Assembly (NCBI GenBank): GCA_007130745.1
Contig: SLRW01000087.1
Span: 1-7,169, forward strand
Origin: Gammaproteobacteria bacterium
GTDB lineage: Bacteria > Pseudomonadota > Gammaproteobacteria > UBA5335 > SLRW01
Reading direction: 5' to 3'
DNA length: 7,169 bases
Part shown: piece after piece, positions 1-5,745 of the stretch
How positions within the stretch are numbered: position 1 is the stretch's first letter
How the letters are laid out: each line of letters opens with the position of its first letter
Notes under the pieces: model-generated
What the model saw: the letters and a program-made list of their open reading frames with translations, nothing else
Told to the model about the DNA's origin: nothing
Databases searched by the model: none
Made by a program: the position numbers and the translations under genes

Positions 1-37
1 AAATCTTGGGTCCTGGGATGTCTTAAAACCTGAAACG

Positions 38-59
38 CCAGGCGCAAAGCGCCGGGTTC
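38..59 (+). terminator. Candidate intrinsic terminator of an upstream gene
   Basis: The arms GGCGC (41-45) and GCGCC (49-53) pair around an AAA loop. Two further C-G pairs (38-39 with 54-55) can form if A40 is bulged. The run GTTCTTT follows on the plus strand. This resembles a weak Rho-independent terminator for a gene that would lie left of the window. The T-tract is interrupted and the stem is short, so the call is tentative. A reading on the minus strand is also possible because CGTTT follows the hairpin there. Confidence 0.35.
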
Positions 60-90
60 TTTCCCACCTCCCCACTTTCCCACTTACAAC

Positions 91-110
91 GCCCACGCAC
101 CAGCGTGGGC
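91..110. other. Short perfect hairpin upstream of the sulfatase gene
   Basis: GCCCACGC (91-98) and GCGTGGGC (103-110) are exact reverse complements around an ACCA loop. The hairpin lies about 48 bases before the chosen sulfatase start. No T-run follows on either strand, so it is a poor intrinsic terminator. It could be a leader structure or an operator-like dyad. The sequence shows only the symmetry. Confidence 0.4.
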
Positions 111-157
111 CAAAATGCTAGACTCGCCCAGTTGCCTTGCCCACCGGAAACGACAAT

Positions 158-1681
158 ATGATGTCAGGCAAACAACCCAACATCGTCTTCATTACGCCCG
201 ATCAGTGGCGATATGACGCCATGGGCAGCATCCAAGGCTCACAGGTCTACACGCCGAATACCGACGCCCTGCGCGCCCGCGGATTTCAGTTCAGCACCAC
301 CTATTGCGACTCGCCCGTCTGCCAGTCATCCAGGGCATCGCTGGTCACCGGCCGCCACCCACGAGACCACGGCCTCCGGGACAATCATCTGACACCCTGG
401 TCAGGACGCAAGCACTTCCCCTGGCCGGATGCCCACTGGACACTGCCGCAGCGTATGCGCGACGCAGGCTACTGGACCGGCCTGGCCGGCAAGATGCACT
501 TCGACCTCCCCCCGGGCCCCTACTCACCCGACCGCAAGGACGTCACGGAAAGCGCCAAAGCCGCCGCAGACAAAGTTCGGCAAAAATTTGATGAAACCAA
601 TGACCTCCGTGACACCGTACCCTGGATCCAGCGCTACGGTTTCGACTTCGTTGCCGAAGAGCTGGACAAGACCACCCTGCTCAGCGGCACCATCACCAAC
701 TACACCGCGTTCCTGCGCGAACGTGGCTTATATGACCTCTGGTACAGGCACCATGCCGCACAATCCCCGACACAACCAGGCATCTTCACCTTATCGCCCG
801 AACCGCTCGAGCCGGAAGACACGCTGGATGCATACGTCGGGCGACAAGCCAGGAACTTCCTGCAGCAGCGCCCCGAAGACCAGCCATTCTTCCTCTGGAT
901 GGCGCCGGTTGGTCCCCATCCGCCATACGACGCACCGGAGGCCTATGCAGCGCGCTATCGCGGGCTGGGGGCATCCCGTCAATTCACCACCCCCCCACCC
1001 CTGCCGGACAACGCCTACGGCGAGTTCATCGGCTGGAATATCAAGGGCCGCACCCTCGCCGGCGCTGGTGACGATATAAAGGCCCGGGCAGTCGAGCAAT
1101 ACTACGCCAACTGCACCCAGGTAGATGCCGTGATCGGCGGCGTCGTCGACGAGCTCGAGCGGCTTGGACTACGCGGCAACACCTGGATCATTATTAACTC
1201 TGACCACGGCGAAATGCTCGGCGACCACGGCTTCTTCGGCAAAAGCATCTTCTACCACGCCGCCGCTCGCGTGCCCGGCATTGTCGTCCCGCCGACCGGC
1301 ACCGACGATAGGGCCGGCGGCGAAAACGCCACGCCCGTCCAGGGGCTCGATCTCACCGCCACCATCCTGGACATCGGCAACGCCAGCCTTGAAGGCCACG
1401 CCGGGCGCAGCCTGTTGCCCGCATTCCGCGGCGAGGCGGAGCCCGAAGGCGCGGTCATCGCGGAAATCGCCGACTTCGCGATGCTCGCCACAGAAAAATG
1501 GAAACTCGTCGTAGAGCGCAATACCCTGACCCCGCAGCAACTCTTCGACCTGCAGGAAGACCCGGAAGAATCCACCGATCTACAAAATACCCCGGAAGGC
1601 CGCAAAATAACCGCCGAACTCATCGCCGAACACATCGCCCCCTTCTACGCCCAAAGCCCACAATCCGATACATTCGGGTAA
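158..1681 (+). CDS. Sulfatase family hydrolase (alkaline phosphatase superfamily, DQ/DH metal-site type)
   Basis: This gene encodes a 507-residue sulfatase-like hydrolase expected to cleave a sulfate ester, or possibly a phosphonate or phosphate ester. The N-terminus has the metal-site segment TPDQWRYDAMG with Asp15. The formylglycine region is PVCQSSRASLVTG, with the modifiable Cys at residue 55. GKMH (Lys112, His114), GPHPP (His254) and SDHGEMLGDHG (Asp349, His350) follow, then GKS at about 361-363. The C-terminal LFDLQEDPEE block is typical of the family. The DQ...DH ligand pattern is that of choline sulfatase and phosphonate monoester hydrolase relatives, but the substrate cannot be inferred. 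I see no signal peptide or membrane segment, so a cytoplasmic location is inferred. The start is ATG 158, or the adjacent ATG 161, preceded by GGAAA. A TTG at 137 would add seven residues without a better ribosome site. The motif reads C-x-S-S-R where C-x-P-S-R is usual. No maturase gene is present in the window. Confidence 0.9.
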   Translation: MMSGKQPNIVFITPDQWRYDAMGSIQGSQVYTPNTDALRARGFQFSTTYCDSPVCQSSRASLVTGRHPRDHGLRDNHLTPWSGRKHFPWPDAHWTLPQRMRDAGYWTGLAGKMHFDLPPGPYSPDRKDVTESAKAAADKVRQKFDETNDLRDTVPWIQRYGFDFVAEELDKTTLLSGTITNYTAFLRERGLYDLWYRHHAAQSPTQPGIFTLSPEPLEPEDTLDAYVGRQARNFLQQRPEDQPFFLWMAPVGPHPPYDAPEAYAARYRGLGASRQFTTPPPLPDNAYGEFIGWNIKGRTLAGAGDDIKARAVEQYYANCTQVDAVIGGVVDELERLGLRGNTWIIINSDHGEMLGDHGFFGKSIFYHAAARVPGIVVPPTGTDDRAGGENATPVQGLDLTATILDIGNASLEGHAGRSLLPAFRGEAEPEGAVIAEIADFAMLATEKWKLVVERNTLTPQQLFDLQEDPEESTDLQNTPEGRKITAELIAEHIAPFYAQSPQSDTFG

Positions 1682-1712
1682 CAACGGCCGCGCGGGCTCG
1701 CGCGGCCGTTGT
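1681..1712 (+). terminator. 14-bp perfect palindrome at the sulfatase stop codon
   Basis: ACAACGGCCGCGCG (1681-1694) and its exact reverse complement (1699-1712) enclose a GGCT loop. The first stem base is the last base of the sulfatase TAA. The stem is long, GC-rich and ideally placed to end or protect the sulfatase mRNA. Neither strand has a T-run after it, so it may act as a 3'-end stabiliser or a terminator lacking a U-tract. The structure is certain; the role is inferred. Confidence 0.55.
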
Positions 1713-1830
1713 AGGCTGGAAGGATGGAAAGCGGGAAAGTTGTATTTATCCCGCTCCACGGGGAGTTTACCGTGTCCCGTTTACCGTTTTCCGCAGCTTG
1801 AAAGCAACTCACGGCGCGCGCGCCAAGCCC

Positions 1831-1867
1831 CGCAAAGAAAAAATCAAAAAAAGGCAACCATGAAGCG
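1831..1867. repeat. Direct repeat, copy 1 (A-rich)
   Basis: This copy begins CGCAAAGAAAAAATC and ends CAACCATGAAGCG. It aligns with 1979-2014 with one single-base gap and a handful of substitutions. The shared pattern is CRCAAAGAAAARATC, a run of six or seven A, then SCAASCATGAAGSG. Divergence between the copies indicates an old duplication or two insertions of one element family. Confidence 0.65.
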
Positions 1868-1871
1868 TAAG

Positions 1872-1944
1872 CGTAAGCTTCCCCGTCAAGCGAACAGTTT
1901 GAAAGCTCTACTTTTGACCTGTCCGGGATTTGGGGAAGCTTACG
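1872..1944. repeat. 13-bp perfect inverted repeat with a 47-base spacer
   Basis: CGTAAGCTTCCCC (1872-1884) and GGGGAAGCTTACG (1932-1944) are exact reverse complements. The left arm starts five bases after direct-repeat copy 1. A long-stem RNA hairpin or miniature-element ends are both possible. The spacer has GTCAAG near its left edge and TTTTGAC further right, which could extend pairing imperfectly. No encoded product is apparent. Confidence 0.65.
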
Positions 1945-1978
1945 AAGGGATCTTATTTCTGGCAAAGCCCGCCAGGCT

Positions 1979-2014
1979 CACAAAGAAAAGATCAAAAAAG
2001 CCAAGCATGAAGGG
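1979..2014. repeat. Direct repeat, copy 2 (A-rich)
   Basis: This is the second, diverged copy of the A-rich segment at 1831-1867. It begins CACAAAGAAAAGATC and ends CATGAAGGG. The copies start 148 bases apart and bracket the 13-bp inverted repeat, suggesting a composite repeat unit. Confidence 0.65.
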
Positions 2015-2108
2015 ATGAATATTGGGGGCGACTGAGATCTCCGGGGCGGATACCCGGATAGCATGGAGATTCGGGTAACTGAGTGGTCATCGGTGTTTAG
2101 CGGTTCCC

Positions 2109-2180
2109 GTCATTCCCGCGAAAGCGGGAATCCAGACACCACCTGCAGCGCCTCTGGGCCCCTGCTTTCGCGGGGGTGAC
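2109..2180. repeat. Extragenic palindromic repeat (dRS3/REP-like)
   Basis: The left part contains a perfect hairpin, ATTCCCGC (2112-2119), loop GAAA, GCGGGAAT (2124-2131), within GTCATTCCCGCGAAAGCGGG. The right part (2159-2180) contains GCTTTCGCGGG and ends GGTGAC. It is an imperfect reverse complement of the left arm, with about five mismatches over 22 bases. ATTCCC-N8-GGGAAT is the core form of dRS3-type repeats described in Neisseria, and similar elements occur in many proteobacterial intergenic regions. The assignment is by pattern, not by comparison with other loci. Confidence 0.75.
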
Positions 2181-2313
2181 GACACCAAATACCGACTCAT
2201 TTTCTCTGAGTTTTCAAGCCCTTCATGATCTTAATGGTTAAGGATTTTATGGCGCCTGACGCACCACAGCGCTATCCCGATCAGGCCGCCGATATCCCGA
2301 GCGCCCGCCCTCT

Positions 2314-2344
2314 GAAAACGGAAAACACCCACGCGAAGCGCGGG
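2314..2344 (-). terminator. Intrinsic terminator of the rnr-rlmB operon
   Basis: Read on the minus strand, CCCGCGC, loop TTC, GCGTGGG forms a 7-bp stem with one G-T pair. It begins one base after the rlmB TGA and is followed by TGTTTTCCGTTTT. Location, stem and T-rich tail fit a Rho-independent terminator, though the T-tract is interrupted by CCG. Confidence 0.65.
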
Positions 2345-2345
2345 A

Positions 2346-3089
2346 TCAAACACTGCGCTGGCGCACAGCCTCAAACAAACACACCCCCGCCGCCACCGAC
2401 ACATTAAGACTGTCACTGCCCGGCGCCTGCGGGATATGCACCCGCTGGTCACACAGCTCGCGCGTCAGCCGGCGCAGACCTTTTTGTTCGCCGCCCAGCG
2501 CCAGCGCCAGCGGGCCACCAAGATTTGCCTGGTAGAGCGATGTTGGCGCATCTGCTTCCGCACCGGTCACAAACACACCCAGCTCACGCATCATGCGCAG
2601 CGAACGCGCCAGATTGGTGACTTCATACAAGGGCAGTGTTTCCGCGGCACCGGCGGCCGCCTTGCGGGCTGCGGGTGTCAGCCCGGCGGCACGGTCACGC
2701 GGAATCACCACTCCGTCTACCCCCGCCGCCAGCGCGGTGCGCATGCAGGCACCAAGATTGCGCGGATCCTGCACACCGTCGAGCACCAGCACCAAAGGCA
2801 AGGCAAGGCCGGTCAGGGCTGCTTCCAGATCCTTTTCCGACAGGCGCGGCCGGGGGCGGCATTCGGCCACCAGGCCCTGGTGACGCAGACCCGGCCAGCG
2901 CTGGTCCAGCTCACGGCGGGATACCGGTTGCACACTGATCCCCGCGGCCTCAGCCTGACGCAGCAATTCGGCCACCTGACCATCACGCCGGTTTTGCTGT
3001 ACCCAGAGCAATTGCACCCGCTCCGGGTCGTTGGCCAGACACGCCTGTACCGCATGCAGCCCGGCCACCGTTTCGTTCACCGTACTCAC
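2346..3089 (-). CDS. rlmB: 23S rRNA (guanosine-2'-O)-methyltransferase RlmB
   Basis: RlmB methylates the 2'-O of a conserved guanosine in the 23S rRNA P-loop (G2251 in E. coli) using S-adenosylmethionine. The 247-residue product is close to the E. coli length (243). Residues 1-90 form the SpoU substrate-binding domain, beginning VAGLHAVQACL. The SPOUT knot domain carries all three motifs. Motif 1 is DPRNLGACMR with Asn111 and Arg117. Motif 2 is LGGEQKG with Glu201. Motif 3 is IPQAPGSDSLNVSVA with Ser227 and Asn229. Spacing between these residues matches the E. coli enzyme. The start is GTG, sharing GTGA with the rnr stop codon. There is no clear Shine-Dalgarno at the usual distance, so re-initiation after rnr translation is likely. 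The gene is intact, and a terminator follows directly. Confidence 0.96.
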   Translation of the reverse strand: MSTVNETVAGLHAVQACLANDPERVQLLWVQQNRRDGQVAELLRQAEAAGISVQPVSRRELDQRWPGLRHQGLVAECRPRPRLSEKDLEAALTGLALPLVLVLDGVQDPRNLGACMRTALAAGVDGVVIPRDRAAGLTPAARKAAAGAAETLPLYEVTNLARSLRMMRELGVFVTGAEADAPTSLYQANLGGPLALALGGEQKGLRRLTRELCDQRVHIPQAPGSDSLNVSVAAGVCLFEAVRQRSV

Positions 3090-5470
3090 TGCTTTTTGTT
3101 GCCCCGGCGTCTGGATCTGCGCGACTTGCCCCCGGAACCAGACTTCTTGTCATCCGAGCCTGATTGCTTGCTACCCGACTCCGGTTTTTTACCACCAGCA
3201 CCTGTTTTTTTCTTGCCACCGGGGCCTGATTTTCCCTTGCCCCCGCCGCCACTGCGTTTGCCACGAACCGCCATGTCCGCGGGAATGCTGTCTTCACCGG
3301 CAGGCTCGAAATCAATCTTGCGCTCGTCCAGATCCACGCGCATGACCTTCACTCGCAGCCGGTCACCCACCCGGTAGACTTTGCGGGTGCGCTCGCCGAT
3401 AAGCCGATGACTGACGGCCTCGAAGTGGTAATAGTCGTTGTCCAGCGCGCTCACGTGCACCAGCCCCTCGACGTTGAGATCATCCAGGCGCACAAACAGA
3501 CCGAAAGGCGTGGCCGTGGCGATCGTGCCGGCAAACTCTTCCCCTACCCGGTCCAGCATGAACTCGCACTTCAACCAGTCCTCCACATCGCGGGTGGCGT
3601 CATCCGCCCGGCGCTCGGCCATGGAACAATGAATACCCAGTTTCTCCATGTCGCCATGGCTGTAGCGGAAGTCAGCCGGTTGCTGGCCGCTGAGCGCGGC
3701 ACGAATGGCACGATGCACCAGCAGGTCAGGGTAGCGCCGTATAGGCGAAGTAAAATGGGCGTAGGACTCCAGCGCGAGCCCAAAATGCCCGGCATTCTCC
3801 GGCGTGTATTCAGCACGCGACAAGGTGCGCAGCAAGGCCATCTGGATCAGCCGGCTGTCCTGGCGCTGCTGTGCCTCACGAGAAACCCGCGCGAAATCCG
3901 CCGACTGTGGCTCCTCGCCTCCGCCGAGCTGCATACCGATTTCACCGAGGAAGGCGCGCAGGTCAACGATGCGATCTTCCACCGGGCGTTCGTGAACCCG
4001 GTACAACAACGGAAACTTGTTTTTCTCCAGAAACCGGGCCGCCGCCACGTTGGCGGCGATCATGCATTCCTCAACCAGCTTGTGGGCGTCATGGCGTGTA
4101 ACCGGCACCACCTGCGAAATCTTGCGATTTTCGTCAAACTCGAACTTGACCTCGGAGGAATCAAAATCAATCGCACCGCGCTTTTCGCGGGCCTTGCGCA
4201 ACACCGCAAACACCTCGTACAGGGCCTCCACCTGTGGCAGCACATGGCTGATTTCATCGCGAGCGCTCGGTTCACGACTTTCCACAGCCGCCGCCACCTG
4301 GTTATAGGTCAGGCGGGCCGACGAGCGCATCAGCCCCTCGTGAAAAGTGGAGTCGGTCACGCGGCCCTGCGCATCCACCTGCATCTCGCAGATCATGCAC
4401 AGGCGGTCTACATCAGGGTTAAGTGAGCACAGGCCATTAGAGAGCACCTCCGGCAACATGGGCACCACCTGGGCCGGGAAATAGACCGAAGTCGCACGGA
4501 CCTGGGCCTCCTTGTCAATCTCACTGCCGGCCTCCACGTACCACGAGACCTCGGCAATCGCCACAATCAGGCGCCAGCCATTACCATGACGCTCGCAGTA
4601 CAGTGCATCGTCAAAATCCCGGGCGGTAATGTCATCAATGGTCACCAGCGGCAGATCACGGATATCGCGCCGCCCCTGTTTGGCCGCTTCAGGCACCTCC
4701 TCGCTGAACTGGCGTGCCTCTGCATCCACACCCTCGGGCCATTCATGCGGTATCCCGTGCACCCGGATCGCCACGTCAATTTCCATCCCGGGCGCCATGT
4801 GATCGCCAAGAATTTCGCGAATCCGGCCCACGGGCGGCGAATGTTTGGTGGGCGGCTCAATCACATCCGCCACCACCATCTGGCCCTCGCGCACATCACT
4901 CTGCGCGGCATCAGGCAACAACACCGGCTGGGCTATGCGCCGGTTATCCGGCTGCAGTAGCACCACGCCGCTCTCGCGGTGCACCCGGCCCACGATCTGG
5001 GTGGTGTTGTGCTCCAGCACCTTGACCACCGCACCTTCGCGCCGACCCCGGCGGTCCACGCCGCGGACCCGGACCAGGGCACGATCACCGTGCAACAGGG
5101 TGCGCATTTCGCGCGGCGACAGGTACAGATCGGAAGAGCCGTCCTCGGGCACCAGAAAGCCAAAGCCGTCGGCATGCCCGATGACCCGGCCACGCACCAT
5201 GTCCATGCGCTCGATGAGGCCGAAATCTCCACGCCGGTTTTCGGCAATCTCGCCGTCCCGCGCCATCGCTACCAGGCGCCGTCTCAAGCCCTCTATATCT
5301 TCCTCGTCCTCAAGCCCCATGCGCTCAACCATCTGTTCGAGATTGCGCGGGGTGCCGGCAGCTTCCAGCTCCTGGAGAATAAAACGGCGGCTGGGCGCGG
5401 GGCGATCATAGCGCTGCTTTTCCTGCGCATAGTCCGGGTCACGCTGTCGCCAGTCATTGTGCTGATTCAT
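3086..5470 (-). CDS. rnr: Ribonuclease R
   Basis: RNase R is a processive 3'-5' hydrolytic exoribonuclease that degrades structured RNA and takes part in rRNA quality control and trans-translation-linked decay. From ATG 5470 the product has 794 residues, near the E. coli length (813). An N-terminal winged-helix region (about 25-85) precedes cold-shock/OB domains (about 90-250). The RNB catalytic domain follows, with TIDDITARDFDD; Asp279, Asp285, Asp287 and Asp288 correspond to the four catalytic aspartates. An S1 domain (about 640-723) has GTIATATPFGLFV. The last 71 residues are a Gly/Ser/Lys/Arg-rich tail ending in SRRSRRRGNKKQ, the basic tail typical of gammaproteobacterial RNase R. An upstream GTG at 5518 would give 810 residues, but ATG 5470 has AGG six bases before it (5477-5479). 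The extra segment also falls inside a leader hairpin. The last codon overlaps the rlmB start. Confidence 0.96.
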   Translation of the reverse strand: MNQHNDWRQRDPDYAQEKQRYDRPAPSRRFILQELEAAGTPRNLEQMVERMGLEDEEDIEGLRRRLVAMARDGEIAENRRGDFGLIERMDMVRGRVIGHADGFGFLVPEDGSSDLYLSPREMRTLLHGDRALVRVRGVDRRGRREGAVVKVLEHNTTQIVGRVHRESGVVLLQPDNRRIAQPVLLPDAAQSDVREGQMVVADVIEPPTKHSPPVGRIREILGDHMAPGMEIDVAIRVHGIPHEWPEGVDAEARQFSEEVPEAAKQGRRDIRDLPLVTIDDITARDFDDALYCERHGNGWRLIVAIAEVSWYVEAGSEIDKEAQVRATSVYFPAQVVPMLPEVLSNGLCSLNPDVDRLCMICEMQVDAQGRVTDSTFHEGLMRSSARLTYNQVAAAVESREPSARDEISHVLPQVEALYEVFAVLRKAREKRGAIDFDSSEVKFEFDENRKISQVVPVTRHDAHKLVEECMIAANVAAARFLEKNKFPLLYRVHERPVEDRIVDLRAFLGEIGMQLGGGEEPQSADFARVSREAQQRQDSRLIQMALLRTLSRAEYTPENAGHFGLALESYAHFTSPIRRYPDLLVHRAIRAALSGQQPADFRYSHGDMEKLGIHCSMAERRADDATRDVEDWLKCEFMLDRVGEEFAGTIATATPFGLFVRLDDLNVEGLVHVSALDNDYYHFEAVSHRLIGERTRKVYRVGDRLRVKVMRVDLDERKIDFEPAGEDSIPADMAVRGKRSGGGGKGKSGPGGKKKTGAGGKKPESGSKQSGSDDKKSGSGGKSRRSRRRGNKKQ

Positions 5471-5476
5471 GTACTG

Positions 5477-5486
5477 CCTGTTTCCT
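5477..5486 (-). promoter_or_regulatory. Ribosome binding site supporting rnr start at 5470
   Basis: The minus strand reads AGGAAACAGG just upstream of ATG 5470. The proximal AGG lies six bases from the ATG and AGGA lies twelve bases away. This favours ATG 5470 over the in-frame GTG at 5518, which starts within a stem. Confidence 0.6.
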
Positions 5487-5492
5487 GTGTTG

Positions 5493-5520
5493 CGGTGGCT
5501 GGAGCAATTGACAGCCACCG
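5493..5520 (-). promoter_or_regulatory. Stem-loop in the rnr leader
   Basis: On the minus strand CGGTGGCTG (5520-5512) and CAGCCACCG (5501-5493) pair perfectly over 9 bp around a ten-base loop. The stem ends seven bases before the AGGAAACAGG ribosome-site region of rnr. If rnr is transcribed from upstream of 5520 this would be a 5'-UTR hairpin. It may affect translation or mRNA decay, but that role is inferred. The right arm on the plus strand overlaps the tRNA-Leu promoter. Confidence 0.55.
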
Positions 5521-5537
5521 GTGTAAATGAGTAAAGT
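5508..5537 (+). promoter_or_regulatory. Sigma-70 promoter of tRNA-Leu
   Basis: A consensus -35 box TTGACA (5508-5513) is separated by 18 bases from TAAAGT (5532-5537), which matches TATAAT at four of six positions. CTCGCGCC follows, a GC-rich discriminator characteristic of stringently controlled stable-RNA promoters. Transcription would start near 5544-5546, giving a leader of about 35 bases before the mature tRNA. Confidence 0.65.
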
Positions 5538-5579
5538 CTCGCGCCACGGTCCGGGCTTGCAAGCAGGCTCGTGAGCCGT

Positions 5580-5666
5580 GCCGAGATGGCGGAATTGGTA
5601 GACGCGCTAGCTTCAGGTGCTAGTGGGGGAAACCCCGTGGAGGTTCAAGTCCTCTTCTCGGCACCA
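5580..5666 (+). tRNA. tRNA-Leu (anticodon CAG)
   Basis: The acceptor arms GCCGAGA (5580-5586) and TCTCGGC (5656-5662) are fully complementary, followed by discriminator A and an encoded CCA. The D-loop contains AATTGGTAGA. The anticodon stem CTAGC (5607-5611) and GCTAG (5619-5623) closes the loop TTCAGGT, placing anticodon CAG at 5614-5616, which reads CUG leucine codons. A long class II variable arm with GGGG and CCCC fits leucine tRNA. The T-loop TTCAAGT is standard. The gene is divergent from rnr and convergent with purA, with its own promoter and terminator. Confidence 0.97.
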
Positions 5667-5673
5667 CCTTGCC

Positions 5674-5702
5674 AAAGGCTCCCGAACCCGGGAGCCTTTT
5701 TT
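5674..5702 (+). terminator. Intrinsic terminator of tRNA-Leu
   Basis: AAAGGCTCCCG (5674-5684) and CGGGAGCCTTT (5689-5699) form an 11-bp perfect stem with an AACC loop. It ends in a run of six T (5697-5702) eight bases after the tRNA CCA. On the minus strand only TTT follows, so it may also stop purA read-through less efficiently. Confidence 0.92.
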
Positions 5703-5745
5703 AATGCCCCCGATTAAGGAAACGCTGATCAATTCGTCGCGTCTC

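Larger units (their letters stand above)
1713..2313. other. Repeat-rich intergenic region without a convincing gene
   Basis: About 600 bases separate the sulfatase from the rlmB terminator. Short open frames cross the region but none has a good ribosome site, a recognisable domain or coding-like composition. The region contains an A-rich direct repeat (1831-1867 and 1979-2014), a 13-bp inverted repeat between those copies, and an extragenic palindrome (2109-2180). Between them are minor symmetries: GAGATCTC at 2034-2041, and TACCCG (2051-2056) with CGGGTA (2072-2077). The stretch 1713-1830 shows nothing I can assign. Confidence 0.7.

Noticed and set aside
137..157. TTG start adding seven residues to the sulfatase
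   Set aside because: ATG 158 and 161 are in frame, have GGAAA upstream, and place the conserved NIVFITPDQ strand at the normal distance from the N-terminus.
1645..1965. 106-codon minus-strand frame with a phenylalanine-rich stretch
   Set aside because: The Phe-rich stretch is the complement of the A-rich repeat. The frame crosses the sulfatase palindrome and overlaps its end.
1740..2018. 92-codon Lys/Arg-rich plus-strand frame
   Set aside because: TTG start, no ribosome site, and its Lys-rich segments are just the two A-rich direct repeats. It also crosses the inverted repeat.
1831..2180. CRISPR array
   Set aside because: Only two diverged direct-repeat copies with no regular spacing, and no cas genes in the window.
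2225..2407. 60-codon plus-strand frame before rlmB
   Set aside because: It runs over the rlmB terminator and into rlmB antisense, and has no domain or convincing ribosome site.
2436..3377. 313-codon plus-strand frame antisense to rlmB and the rnr tail
   Set aside because: Its proline/leucine-rich end is the complement of the Gly/Lys-rich RNase R tail, and the rest shadows rlmB.
3407..4426. 339-codon plus-strand frame antisense to rnr
   Set aside because: It lies wholly within rnr and shows no domain. Long antisense frames are expected from GC-rich codon use.
5471..5518. GTG start giving an 810-residue RNase R
   Set aside because: The extra 16 residues come from the leader hairpin and ribosome-site region. 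ATG 5470 has its own ribosome site.
5520..5582. A minus-strand promoter for rnr (TTGCAA ... TTTACT)
   Set aside because: The spacing is 21 bases and the -10 match is weak, so I could not support a promoter call.
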